The translations under genes and the position numbers were made by a program. Positions 37,001 through 48,165 of a DNA stretch of 64,000 bases are shown here, in pieces. Origin of the DNA: Rhodocollybia butyracea (Eukaryota; Basidiomycota; Agaricomycetes; Agaricales; Omphalotaceae); assembly GCA_015501585.1 (NCBI GenBank), contig JADNRY010000012.1, forward strand, positions 124,001 through 188,000, written 5' to 3'. The first letter of the stretch is position 1, and every line of letters starts with the position of its first letter. The notes under the pieces were generated by a model. It was not told where the DNA came from. It did no database searches and saw only the letters and a program-made list of their open reading frames with translations.

Positions 37001-37290
37001 GGATTGGTATTAATGATGGTGTTATCCACAATGTAGACTACGTTGCCCAGGCTCGTGAACTAGAGATGTGGAATACTCTGGCTGCTCGTAGGCTAGAAAG
37101 GGCCCCCTATCAGCATTTGGATGCTGTTCCAGCTCCTCGAGTTGCACCTGAGGTACACCATAGGAGAGTTGCAGATCTGGCAGAACAGCACAGAATTGAA
37201 CAACTGTATGGGCAACGTTTGCAGGATATGCAGGCAACCCGACGTCGGGCTCGTCAGGAGGAAGGTGGCAATTGGTGTACTATCATGTAG
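34071..37290 (+). CDS. CCCH zinc-finger plus RBR-type E3 ubiquitin ligase
   Basis: A 1,054-residue protein from two exons (intron 34365-34419). Domains in order: two CCCH fingers, CPFFARGQCRYGDRCKWRH (about residue 62) and CFAWRKGSCAKGDQCPYAH (about residue 115), the second completed across the intron; a long charged coiled coil (about 165-265); two segments that look like degenerate RRMs (VTIRNIPLG and VLVSGLPGEI); then a full RING1-IBR-RING2 from Cys752. RING1 has CPICLDEISAPVQFSCGHQY; the IBR has CPTPDCERLYRC; RING2 has CPACDVWIEKTEGCNHISC with the likely thioester-forming Cys925 in TEGCNH. It ends NWCTIM. RBR ligases pass ubiquitin through that cysteine. The C-terminal half resembles the RBR end of plant DEAH11/12 helicases, but no helicase is present. 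CCCH fingers suggest RNA binding; targets unknown. Confidence 0.9.
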
Positions 37291-37929
37291 TGGGACATAG
37301 TTTGGAAAAATATGCTTGCTTACTTGAGTATCTTCCGTTCGAACTCTTCCGAGATTGGATTCCGGAATGGCTGGTATGTGGCCATGATAGCCTGCTAGTT
37401 TATTAGCCTTGGGTGCTAGACGAGATAAGTAACTCCCCTTCATCAAAGCTGCTTGAGATCAAGGAATAAACACGATTAACACTGCGAACCTACTTAAACG
37501 TATAGTCAAAGACGATCGCTAGATTTATTGAAAAGGTTCGCGATTATCAGTTTTCATTTTCTGAACTTCTACTGATATACTAGAACGTCCCCATCACCAG
37601 ATCATGGTTAGGACCGAAATTTAAATGTCATAGGGTGTTGGCTCTTCACCTGGTCAGAAAACTTCTGTCTTCTTTTAAGATCAACGTTAGCTTTAAGGTA
37701 GTATGAACCCAAACCCTTGAACAGTCATTCTCGAGGATAGTAAGCAGAAGAGGAAGACCGATTTCAAAGTCCTATCTGGTACTAATAATTAAGGTAGTTA
37801 TACTTACAGTACATATGGCGAAATTGTCTTCCCACAAATCAAAGCCTAGTATTTCAATCGTCCGAAAGTGGAAATAGATCATTGATATGCATACTTAAGA
37901 CTACCACTATTGATATGGACGTCATTTAT
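37291..37929. other. convergent intergenic region between the RBR gene and AAO2
   Basis: A 639-base AT-rich gap with both 3' ends. No gene, tRNA or recognisable repeat. Confidence 0.5.
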
Positions 37930-40371
37930 TCATAGCCAATCAGATTTGATCAAAGCAGCAGCCCGCTCTGCAACTGCGTACACTGGTGCTTGGGTATGTC
38001 CGCTCGTAACAAATGGCTACAACACCTCTCAGTAAAAGAAGCCCACGCCATTGAGAGAGCCACTCACGAAAATCGAAGCATCCACTACTCTCAGACCTTC
38101 CACTCCCTTCACCTTCAAATTGGGATCCACGACTCCATAGTCTGCTCCCTTGGCACTCATTGCTACTGTACCAACAGGATGTGCGCTTGTCGCCGATGCG
38201 TCCCGAATATAATTATCCAATACGCTGTCGTCAGAGTCTGGCCTGATATCTGCCAAATCGCCGAACTGGGATAAGATGTAGCCGTCCCAGGCCGGCGCTG
38301 AAAGGTATTGGAACATGATCTGCAATGATTGACGCATAGCGGCGATATCGAAAGCGGAGGTGTAGTATCCGGGATTGATGAGAGGAGGCTCAAAGGGATT
38401 GGTACTGTTGATAGTAAGAGAGCCGCCTACAGTGATTCGATTTGAATGCAGCTTCAACAAACAAAAGCAAAGCAGTTATTGGGATAAGGAACTCACGAGA
38501 AGCCGGACTGACTATCAAGGTTGCCATTGTAAGAAAATTACCAGTGGCTGGAGGAATCAAGAAGAAACCATTCTGTAAAGAACATTAAACCGACTAGAAT
38601 AAAATTCAAGAGATCGCTTACTTCAGGATAGATCTCTATATGCGGTGAATGAGGCCCTGAAGATGGATCTCCAAACTTCTCTATCAAACTCTCATTCACC
38701 CTGAAATACGAGATCTGGTTTGCGAATGTATCCACTAATGGACCCATCCCTGTTTTATTGAACTCTGTATAAACCTCATTTGACACGGTCACATTTCGAT
38801 TTATTGCATCATCCGTTTTTGTTGAATTAACAACGAAAGTGTTTGCTATAAGAGGCTGGTCACTGAAATTTTGCCCAACGCTGGGGAGGTTGACGAGTGG
38901 AAGTATTCCGAGCGCGGATAGAGCAGTAGCGTTGCCAATACCGGAATTCAACAGAATCTGCGGGGAACCAATAACGCCAGCGGAGAGGATAACTTCCTTA
39001 GATGCGTTGATCTGGTGCAAGGGACCTACATGTATGCGCGAGATAGACTGACGATTCGGGAACGATTTATACCAGTCTACTCACCATCAAGATCTTGCGC
39101 AAATTCGACACTTCGAAACGCGTATACGGAAGAGGGGTTGTCTGACGGACTTGGAAGTACTCGAGCAACACGTGTGTTTAAAAGTACGTCTAAATTTTTT
39201 CGCTTTATAAACTCTGGCGCGAGGTATGATGTCGCAGAGGAGCTTCGACGCCCTTGGGTGGTGACGGTCCGCTGTAGCCATCCTACGGTGCAATTCAGTC
39301 AGCGGACTTCATCGTTATTAGCTAATAACTCGAAATCACCAAAACCCAATGGGCGACCCGAATTGACATCCAAATTGTAGTTGAAGATCCTCCGAGCTCT
39401 TGTGCTGCTTTTAGAGCCATAGAATCGATACTCTGGGAAAATCCATAGAGACTGACAGAATTTATGCCAGTGGTGCTATGTATGGCAGGGTTGAATTGAC
39501 CTCTGGTATTGTGCCTATCTGCCGGGGGTACCCATTTCTCGTTCTGTGCACGATTGGCATGCATTGAGACCAAATTTTTAAAGTGTACGGGATATTCACC
39601 AGTGCAATAAAAGGCTGCATATTATCCCAAGTCCATCCATCGTCTCCAGTGACAGCTGCGAAACGGTCGTAGTCATCTGCTGACCCACGGGTGTAAAACA
39701 TGCCGTCTGGAAGGAAATGTAAGTAAGGACTTTGGGAAGCCGCAAAAGACTTTTGAATGAGTGCAATATCAAGTGCAATATCACTTAACCGGAGCCACTT
39801 GCCAGGTAAATAAAAGGAACGGAAGGGCGGGAAGGACTCGAGGGAAGGCTCAAAGAAAAAGTGGACTGGAAATTCTATCTTCATAGCAAAGACTCACTGA
39901 CGGAGCTGGTTCCCCCTAGTATGAATCCCCTTGGCATCCCCGTTGAGCGATTGTTCAGTCCGCTCTGGATAGTAGTCGTGTAGTTCCAGTCATATTGGGA
40001 TTTAGGCCTGGTACAAAAGTATGGAACATCGATTTCGAATGCGTCGATGTTTCTGATTGGAAGGATTAGCAATGAGCTAGCTAACGGAATATTATTAGTT
40101 GCAGAAGAGGTAATAACTCACGTTCCACCAGCTTCGAGCAACAACACCGAGAACGTCGGGTTCTCCGTAAGCCTGTTTGCGAGAACGTTTCCTGCAGTTC
40201 CTCCTATCGAAACTAAGGTGTAGGGTGCAAGATACTACTATTCAGTCTGGACATACCTCCTACAACAATAAAATCATACTCCTTTGGCGGAAGGTCCTCG
40301 AAGCTGTCATACACAGCAGCTGAGCTTAATGAGAAGAGTAAAGGGAGACTGAAGAGTACCGAGATAAACAT
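37930..40371 (-). CDS. aryl-alcohol oxidase 2 (GMC flavoprotein, AA3 family)
   Basis: Paralogue of AAO1 with the same expected reaction: aromatic alcohol plus O2 gives aldehyde plus H2O2 outside the cell. Start MFISVLFSLPLLFSLSSAA is a signal peptide. FAD loop VGGGTAGNVLANRL (near 40190). Signature 1 PRGFILGGTSSV continues after an intron in GMFYTRGSADD (near 39690); signature 2 GSPQILLNSGIGN (near 38950). Catalytic His in SAHPVGTVAMS (near 38180) and SGHTQAPVY (near 38005). End AALIKSDWL. About eight introns. One base is missing near 39386: ELGGS must run into FNYNLDVNSGRPLGFG, as AAO1 does with ELGGSFSFNLDVNSG, but the printed frame changes there. If the lesion is real this copy is inactive. 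Confidence 0.88.
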
Positions 40372-41050
40372 TTAGGGAGTGAGAAGTTAGGTGCACGATC
40401 TATTGTAGCTATATATTTCAACAGTGCTAGATAAATTCTGTTGTCCTATTCATACATTCCAAGTCCTGCTAATTTGGTCTTCTGACTCCACCGTGAGTAA
40501 GAAATGCTATATACAGTACACAGTAGGATTGGCGTAATTGAAAACAGCGGAGACACGAGTGGCGACGTGAAGTTTGAAGGGACTCGGAAGGGGAGAGGAT
40601 CCCGGTTGTTCACGCGTTCAGAGCTAAAAACGTACTGACTCTACTTTCCTTTTTGGGATTGATCTGCAGCTTTGACCAGAACTCGATCACGTCGATTAGA
40701 TTCAAACCATCCCTACATCAATTAAGAGAACGCGAAGCTAGATAGAAAGTACAAATGTTATGAATAGGAGAAGCGTAAAGAAGACTTCTATTCCTGACCG
40801 CTTACCATAAGAGAGACCCGGGAAGCGTAAGTATACAGCCTGACGATTTCGTGTCTCGTGGTCTCTAGCCCTCACGCGTATACACAGAATTTGTGCTGGT
40901 TAACTCGGCAGTTCTTCCTATATATCGGACGTTGCGCTTTCAAGTTTGGCTTTTTAAATGACATTTATTCAGATCTATAGTAATACCTAGTACTATAGCA
41001 GTGGTACTTAGTGGTAAATAGATCATACAACGGGGCATACCACAGCTACT
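40372..41050. other. AAO2 promoter and AKR2 3' flank
   Basis: A 679-base gap. A TATATAG on the minus strand near 40410, about 40 nt before the AAO2 start, could be its TATA box. The rest has no recognisable coding sequence. Confidence 0.5.
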
Positions 41051-42462
41051 TTAATCTATAGGCTTGATCGGCTGAGAAATTTGAACTTTCTGGTATGTCA
41101 TTGCATTCATCATTCCAATGAAAGGTTTCGTTCCATCTCCCTAATAAAAAATCAGCATATTCAACCACACCCATTTCAAGAAGGGGTGATACGCACGAGT
41201 AAACTGTGGGGAAATCCTGCGTCGAACGGTATAACACCCTCCAAAAACTGGATTTGTTCCTCGCTGAGTGAGATTTTCAATGCCTGTACATTCGCTTGAA
41301 GGTGTTCGATTTTCCTTCCTCCTATGATAGGGAACACATATGGTGTCTTCTGCATCACATATGCAATAGCCACTGGAAAAATGTTTGATGAAGGTGAAAG
41401 TAATCTCGTGGAAGGGAAACGTACCGGCACCAATGTTGCTACCTACTCCGACCTCCGCGGCCACTTTTTCTAGAGCACGAGATACCTTCACTTCTGCTTC
41501 GTTCCTTTGCCAGTCACCCATCATGGTACGTCCGTTTTCTCCGCTTTCCTTGCGTCGTTGTTCTTCCGCATCAGTGCGCAATTTTCCCTGACCAAGAACA
41601 CCCCACGGTGCCAGAGCCAAACCTGCGAGTTAAAAAAGATTAACAAGATTTATGCGTGATCTGCAGGTGTATGTACCTAATGAACGAGCCATAGGAATAA
41701 TATCCCGTTCAAAAGAACGGTCAAGGACGTTCCAGAGCCCCTGGTAAACGACGAACGGGGTTTTTCCATTGCTTCGAGCATATTCGTTAGCTTGAGAAAC
41801 CACCCAAGCAGGAGTGTCGGATATTCCCTATGGTAGCCACGTTAGGAATATAGAGGAAAGTTGTAGGGAAATTTACTTACAAGATATAGAACCTTTCCTT
41901 GCGTCACAAGTGAATGTAGTCCGTCCATGACCTCTTTGACAGAGGTATCGTAGTCCCACCAATGCACATACAGCAAGTCAATATACGACGTGCGTAGCTT
42001 TTTCAAGCTAGCCTCAACACTGATGTGCATCGATTTAAGGTTGTTTCCCGTGTAATTGGCTTTCTGGGCAATGGAGTCATTGCCACGTTTGAAGTTTGTT
42101 GTGAACTGTACGCCAAGTTCAGCAAATTGGACGGGCGATATAACTAGATTCGTTTACCTTTGTGGCGACAAAAAGCTGGTCTCTGATCCCTCGTTTTTCC
42201 ATCCATTCGCCGATGAACTCTTCGGAAGATTCATCTTGATAATTATTCGCTGTGTCGATAAAATTACCTCCCATGTCAAAGTAGGTGTCGAGGAGCTTGA
42301 AACTGGCGTCCTTGTCCATCGAGCCCATGAAATCATTCCATTTGTCTCCGATGCTCATGGCCCAAGGCATAGAGGGGAGACATGCACTCCAGCATTGGGC
42401 GAAAGTACTCGAAGTACCCCGAGCTTGGTGGGTGGAGGAGGTGCTGTCTGAAAGATGGACAT
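41051..42462 (-). CDS. aldo-keto reductase 2 (aryl-alcohol dehydrogenase, AAD type)
   Basis: NADPH-dependent aryl-alcohol dehydrogenase of the AKR9 type; in decay fungi it reduces aromatic aldehydes back to alcohols inside the cell. Seen: start [20 protein letters not shown]; Asp/Tyr in [11 protein letters not shown] (near 42245); Lys in VATK (near 42165); His in YVHWWDYD (near 41950); [18 protein letters not shown] (near 41600); end QPIKPID. Six or so introns. One base is missing in the C run at 42361-42363: CLG and MSIGD sit in different frames, where the paralogue AKR3 reads CLGAMSIGD continuously. It is about 70-75 percent identical to AKR3 over the best aligned exon, judged by eye. A TATA box lies 67 nt upstream. 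Confidence 0.88.
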
Positions 42463-42528
42463 TGCTTTCTTGGAAGATGAGGTGTACTAGTGTGTTGTTT
42501 TGATTTTCCTTGTACTTTGAACGAACAT

Positions 42529-42536
42529 CTTTTATA
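42529..42536 (-). promoter_or_regulatory. TATA box of AKR2
   Basis: TATAAAAG on the minus strand, about 67-74 nt upstream of the AKR2 ATG. Confidence 0.6.
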
Positions 42537-43375
42537 GCCTAGGTGAGACTAACGCGGCCTTTCGGCAATTCGTCGTGTCGTCAGTATACTGCCGGACTGT
42601 GTAATTGTCCATAACGAAACTTTCTGGCACTTCAAGTTCCTCCTCCGGTTTGTCTCCGGTGTTACTATAAGCGTTGGTCAGCACAGTGTGCAGTCGCGGA
42701 TTGAAGTAGACTGTGATTCAAAGTCAGTGGAAGCTCCAGCAATTAAAGTGCAGATATCACTGGCATCGACCCATGAAAGTTGAAGAAAATCCGAATAGTT
42801 TCTGAAAGCCATCATCCCCAGCCTAGTCTAGTCAGGCTGGAGCAGTGGTGTTTACTGGTAAGTTGCAGGACAACGCTTCAGATTCGAATAATCAACAAGC
42901 GTCTGTACGTGATTGTGACTTGGAGTAGTGTTATTAGAGATGTACTGTTTTTTTGTATACTAATAGAATATACGCGTAAACTCTCAGCTGGAGGTCAGTC
43001 ATGTGCACAGGTCAAGGCTGCATCAACAAGCGTTAACGTACGGACCTGTTTGTCAATGAGAATATCGCCCACTCTGTGCGGCCGAGGCTGTCTGCTTATA
43101 TGTAGGTGCTTATGATGTATTTACATTTCTATACACATGGATATGTCTGTTTATAAGAGACTTATTCCGACTATCGCTGTCAATATCTACATGGGTTGTC
43201 TTGCAGAAAACTGTCAGGGTTTGATAAAAGCCCCAAGTTCAAAGAAAATAAACGCGTGTAGACAATCAATCGAGCCTCGAGCTCATCGACAACTGTACTG
43301 AGTTGGAATTCACTGCCATGTCAGAACGCGTTGCGGAATGAAAACTTTAGCTCGAAAATGAGTTATGTAATAAAA
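42537..43375. other. intergenic region upstream of AKR2
   Basis: About 0.84 kb with short open frames only. An open frame of 111 codons (42780-43115) has no motif and poor coding character. No transposon ends were seen although tRNA genes are common insertion targets. Confidence 0.45.
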
Positions 43376-43471
43376 TGATTCGACCCGGGCTCGAACCGGG
43401 GACCTTCTGTGAAAAGAGACACATGACTCAGGATGTTAGACAGATGCGATAACCAACTACGCCATCGAACC
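43376..43471 (-). tRNA. tRNA-Val(AAC) with a 22-nt intron
   Basis: Reads on the minus strand as a full cloverleaf. Acceptor GGTTCGA pairs with TCGAATC (one G-T pair) and A is the discriminator; D stem GCG/CGC; anticodon stem TCTGT/ACAGA; T stem CCCGG/CCGGG around TTCGAGC. The anticodon loop is C-T-AAC-A, then a 22-nt intron (43412-43433) in the canonical position after base 37, then C. The A box (TGGCGTAGTTGG) and B box (GGTTCGAGCCC) serve as internal Pol III promoter. A T-rich run follows the discriminator (TTTTATT) as terminator. Mature length is 74 nt before CCA. Confidence 0.93.
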
Positions 43472-43745
43472 GATCATGGCTATTGGTCGAACATAAATGC
43501 CATCCATTGACAAAGATTGAATGTGCAATGACGTAAATGACAACCACCAACGATCACGATGGTCTATTTCAACCCGGAATTCTGCCCAAGGTTTTCTGAT
43601 TCTTGCACAGTGACGTGAAGTAGTGAAGCTATGTTCCAGCCAATTTCTTCTCAAGAGGCGGCCCGGTTCGTTCGACCACGACTTTCTCATGATACTACTA
43701 CTGCTACTCTCACCAGTACATTCACAAGTAGACAAGTAGCAAGAA

Positions 43746-45079
43746 ATGCAAACCCCAACGTCGCTACAACCTGGCAAGTTGTTCCAGAGGACCGACATCA
43801 AAGTTCCCTCTTCTCGCTCAGGATGGAACCTAGATGCATGGATGTACACACCAACAACTTGCCAATCCCCAGTTCCTACTGTTATAATGTACGTCGATGC
43901 CTCTAAAATTAAAACTATCCATGCGCATTCTTCCAGGGCAAATGGTTTCGGTTTATGCAAAGCCCACGGATTGCCTGCTTATGCCGAGGAGTTCGCCGCA
44001 TCTGGATACGCTTGCATATTATTTGACTACAGACGTTGGGGCAACTCGGGTGCGTATTGTGCACAGCGTGCAACAAAACAGAACCCTCAAAAACCGATCA
44101 TCAACCAGATGGGACTCGTCGCAACTCGTTATACGTTTCAGAACAACTGGAAGACTATCGCGCAGTCTTCCATTGGGTCAGACAGAATCCCAATCTCGAC
44201 TCGGATAGAATCGTTCTTTGGGGGTTTAGTTTTGCTGGTAAGCGTATTTCTTGCGTATCTTTCAGGCTGCTGTCTCAGATTCCACGGATAGGTGGACATG
44301 TGTTGACCTTAGCAGCCGAGGTTCGGGTTCTACTCGATCCCCTCCGTTAATGTTAATACAATTTCATTCCTCAAAACTTAGCTTGGTACACAAGTGAAAG
44401 CCACCATCTCTCAGAGCCCCCATCTCGGTCGACCTTTGCCTTTCCTGATGACGATAAATTACTTCAAGTTATGGCTTCACGGTCTCATGGATTTGTTCAA
44501 GCAAGTACTGGGATTCAGCTCACCTTGGTATATCCCCATTGTTGCCCGGCCAGGTGAGCTTGGCGCAGTGACACGGTCTCATGCACTTGAAGGTTACCTT
44601 TGGGTATCAGAGGGTGTCGGGTACGTGCTTGTGGGACACAAACTGATCTACCTATGTATTTTCTCTTCCCTGTAGCTTTGACAACCGGGTGCGATTCCTT
44701 CCTACTTACCTCCTTTTGGAGTCCTTTCTGACATGAATCGTTTTCAAGATTTCTGCATCCGCTTTCTTCCGTGTTCCTCCTTACAAGCCCATACAAACAG
44801 CCCATCTCATCAAGTGTCCTGTGCTACTCGTCGCTCCAAAGAACGATGCTTCGAGACCGGCAAAAGCTACCATTGCAGCCAGTACTGTCGTTCCTAATTC
44901 AAGTGTCTTGCATCTGCTTGGAGGTTGTATTCTTTTCTTTTCCCTTTGTGCATTCAGATTTCATCGTGCTTGTTTTTTTAGGGCACTTTGACATGTTTAG
45001 AGGCGGAACTGACTACGAGCTATCTATTCGATCCCAAATCCAGTTTCTTCGGCAGCATGTACCGCTTGTTAGCTCGTAG
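43746..45079 (+). CDS. alpha/beta hydrolase (dienelactone hydrolase/X-Pro peptidase-like)
   Basis: Cytosolic-looking serine hydrolase of about 320 residues; the substrate is unknown. The nucleophile elbow is WGFSFAGGH (near 44225, completed across an intron), the acid is Asp in LVAPKNDASRP (near 44850), and the base is His in GGHFDMFRGG (near 44985). The oxyanion/HG region is MANGFGLCKAHGLPAYAEEF (near 43945), followed by GYACILFDYRRWGNSDGTRR across an intron. Six introns, all with good GT-AG sites. The chosen start gives MQTPTSLQPGKLFQRTDIKV; another ATG at 43631 is in a different frame with no clear splice to join it, so the N-terminus is uncertain. An aromatic ester role near AAO genes is only a guess. 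Confidence 0.78.
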
Positions 45080-45598
45080 GAATACCCTGATATTGAATTT
45101 GGCTTTCAAACCACATACTGAAGGTGCCCGCGAAAGTGCTTAGCTCACGTCAAAACCTCGCATGATAACCATCTTTCTTGGTACCTGTGTCCATTGAATA
45201 GTACTCTGGTCTAGTCATACGCCGCGAAAGTTCCTTTTTTTGTTTTTGTTTGAGTGCACACAAGACGTCATGAACCTTCAGGATTGGGGACACTATCGCC
45301 AAGTAGAGAGCTAGTGTCGATCATAGCGCTGCCAGTGTTGCATTAGAAAAAAGATCGAACCGGCCTAAGAACGCTGTGCGTGTGGATGCTAGGTGCGTGC
45401 AAGGTGTCATTAATGATATTAAACCCACAGAACTCAAGACTTTTCAAGAGAATCTGTCTGCACAGGTCTGCACTAGCAGGCACTAGCCTGTGCGATAATG
45501 AATTCAGAACCTCCGATCAAAGTGATATTAATTGTCCTGACTGACATTTATTGACGTATTCATCAGTGATATGCGCGAGCTACATACTGCTACTTATG
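45080..45598. other. intergenic region upstream of MFS2
   Basis: About 0.5 kb of non-coding sequence between two plus-strand genes. It includes the inverted repeat at 45460-45493 listed separately. No other feature. Confidence 0.5.
45460..45493. repeat. perfect 7-nt inverted repeat upstream of MFS2
   Basis: GCACAGG and CCTGTGC form perfect 7-nt arms around a 20-nt spacer; inside it CACTAG occurs twice. It lies 168 bases before the MFS2 ATG. It could be a dimeric transcription-factor site, but a chance palindrome is quite possible. Confidence 0.35.
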
Positions 45599-45606
45599 TT
45601 ATATAG
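45599..45606 (+). promoter_or_regulatory. TATA box of MFS2
   Basis: TTATATAG ending 55 nt before the MFS2 ATG, in a position typical for a fungal TATA element. Confidence 0.5.
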
Positions 45607-45660
45607 CCTCGAGCCAACTCGTACTCCCTCCAGACTTCTCTCGCTCAAGCCCCGTTCATC

Positions 45661-47453
45661 ATGCCCGTCTCTCCGTCTGATAGACCTCAAGAGGGTGATA
45701 TCGAAGCTGAAAAAGGTTCTTTGAATGAAAGCCCCAGCGAAGAGCTTCATTCTCTCAAGGGTATCGAGATAGAAAGTAGGGTTTGGAAAAAGCTCGATTC
45801 TCGCATTTTGCCAGTCGTTGCTTTGTTTTATCTTTTGTCCTTCCTGGTACGTCCGAATGAATGCTTATCGACTTCATCAGTACCAACGCTCTCTGCCGTC
45901 TAGGACAGGACAAACATAGGGAATGCACGTGTTGCCGGACTACAGAAAGACCTTGGAATGTCAAACAAGCAATATAGCATCGCACTTACGGTTACATATG
46001 TACCGTACATCGTCTCCGAGCTTCCGTCGAATCTCCTTCTCAAGGTGCGTCAGACTGTCACGACCGGAAGCATGACCTGATATCACTATGTCCAGGCCGT
46101 AGGGCCCAACTATATGCTTCCGACAATGTTAACTCTTTGGGGGATCGTGACCACACTTCAAGGTATTGTCACATCTTACTCGGGCTTACTCGCATGTCGG
46201 TTCTTCTTGGGCCTTCTCGAAGGGGGCATGTTCCCTGGACTAGTGCTATATCTCTCATACTTTTATCCTCGGTACAAGATGAGCACCCGGTACGCTAACA
46301 ACTCAAATTTTGGTGCTCTCCTGAGATCTTGTTAGTATAACTGCTTTCTTTTCCACTGCCTCTCTTTCGGGGGCTTTCGGTGGTATCTTAGCATATGGTA
46401 TCATCAGAATGGCCGGAGTGGGTAACCGACCAGTAAGCCTTCACCTCTTGCGTCTACTATTACAATTTCATGCCTCGTTCGCATCAGGGTTGGTCATGGA
46501 TTTTCATCCTTGAAGGCCTCTTTACCTTTCTGTTTGGACTTTCTTCATTCTTCATTCTTCCTCGCTCTATCGAGGCTTGCTCGTTCCTCACACTTGAAGA
46601 AAAGGAGTATGCGAACAACAAGCTACTGCAAGAGAATCTTTATCCGGATGAAAATAAGTTCTCTTGGAAGGAGGTCGTAGAAGCACTCAAATTGCCTCAC
46701 CTCGGGCTCATTAACGTCGTTTTCTTCTTGACTGGAACAAACCTTTTTGCTTTGGCTTAGTTTGTTTTTCATCGTGTTTCTGATTTTCGATGGTGTTAAC
46801 AGATATTTCAATAGCTTTGCCCCGTCAATCATCGTAAGCCTTGGGTACACAGCGGCAACGGCCCAGCTGATGAGTGTCCCACCATTTGCGGTTGCTTGTG
46901 CGATATCTATGCTTGTGGCCTACCTTTCTGATCGCTATCAATGTCGAGGGATCGTTGCTATGGGGACTTGCATTTTTTGTACTATTGGATTTGCGATGTT
47001 CTTAGGTACCTTTTCCTCTTCAAGTATCGGGACTGCCACAACTGATATTCGCTGATTCAAGGGTCAAAATCAGCTAGTGTGCAATATGGGTCTCTGTTCT
47101 TCTCGATTCCTGGCGCATACACTTCAGCACCTATATTGGCTGCTTGGAACTCGTCCAATATTTCGCCGCATACCCGTCGAGCAGCGTCGATTGCGCTCAA
47201 TTTCATGATGGCAAACTGTGGAGGAATCCTCGCCACTTGGCTGCTTGGATCGTTGAGCCCCGCACCAACTTATACCGAAGCTACGATTACGTTGCTTGTT
47301 TTCAGTGTTGTCGGGGGATTCACATGTGTTCTCAATATTTGGTATCTGTGGAGGCAGAATGTTGGGAAAGCAGGACGAAGAAAGGACATGCGAAGGGAGG
47401 ATGAAGAACCTGGTCTCGGGAACCGCAGTGCTTGGTATATATACAGCTTATAA
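45661..47453 (+). CDS. MFS transporter 2, Tna1/Dal5-like anion permease
   Basis: Anion:cation symporter of about 480 residues for a small organic anion (nicotinate, pantothenate, allantoate or similar). Acidic N-terminus MPVSPSDRPQEGDIEAEKGS, then helix 1 ILPVVALFYLLSFLDRTNIG with the family's DRTNIGNAR loop (split by an intron at 45846-45902), SELPSNLLLK, FLGLLEGGMFPGLVLYLSY and GWSWIFILEG. The second half has YFAPSIIVSLGYTAA and RRAASIALNFMMANCGG. End RSAWYIYSL. An apparent stop at 46758 disappears with the 55-nt intron 46760-46814 (donor GTTTGT), which joins LALAY to FAPSII. About six introns, no frame break. A TATA box precedes it. Confidence 0.88.
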
Positions 47454-48165
47454 TACCTTTATGCTTTACACTCCAAAATTTTGCAGGAATTACTTGTAGG
47501 TTGAATATAAGGTAGTACTTATACTAGTACCGTCTCTGAAGGGGCGGTAAAATTCCAGAACTTATTGGCTATTTATTTCCGGAGCTATTTACATCCTGAA
47601 CTGTTTACACCAGTAAAGACGCGTTTCTAGCAAGTTTCTAGGTTATTTTGATACAGGAACGAGCGTCGAGCGTCTGAAATCATCAGTCCTGCTACGGTTG
47701 CAATACCACGTCTTTCTATGCTAAATTATGAGAGATGGGATCACTTCAAAGTAAGGCTGATAGACCTAATGGGCTTCAGTCTACCACCAGCGCATGCACA
47801 TGGAGGACCAGTCCTCAGATGAGAGGGAAAAGACATTGAGAGGTACTATTCTGGGACCCAGAATAGGTACTAGCTACCATGCTTCCACACCAGAGCCTAC
47901 TTACCGGTGGCAAATCGTTGGATTAATTCAGGAAGAAGCTGGCTGCCTACTTTCACTCCACATACACTATTGGAGCGACCACTGATGTTCAGCATTCGAC
48001 TCATCCAAGTCAGACATTGTAACTTAAAATTTAACGTTACCGATCTACAATGCCATACACGTAGGAGGTAGATATAATCGAAGACTAGACTGGTATCTTG
48101 ATATAAAGGAACGTAAATTAAGCAGGCAAAAAGATGTATGGCTCTATGTAGCGCGAAAACTGTCA
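47454..48165. other. convergent intergenic region between MFS2 and the DUF4484 gene
   Basis: A 712-base AT-rich gap with both 3' ends. Short open frames only; no repeat or RNA gene recognised. Confidence 0.5.

Noticed and set aside
34726..37446. Several long minus-strand open frames (114-164 codons) under the RBR gene
   Set aside because: They are antisense shadows of a conserved 1,054-residue protein in GC-balanced coding sequence and show no motifs.
43457..43960. Minus-strand 167-codon open frame over the hydrolase 5' end
   Set aside because: It overlaps the tRNA flank and the hydrolase exon on the other strand, with no motif; likely chance.
46741..46820. In-frame stop in MFS2, apparent pseudogene
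   Set aside because: A 55-nt intron with GTTTGT donor and CAATAG acceptor removes the stop and restores ALAYFAPSII.
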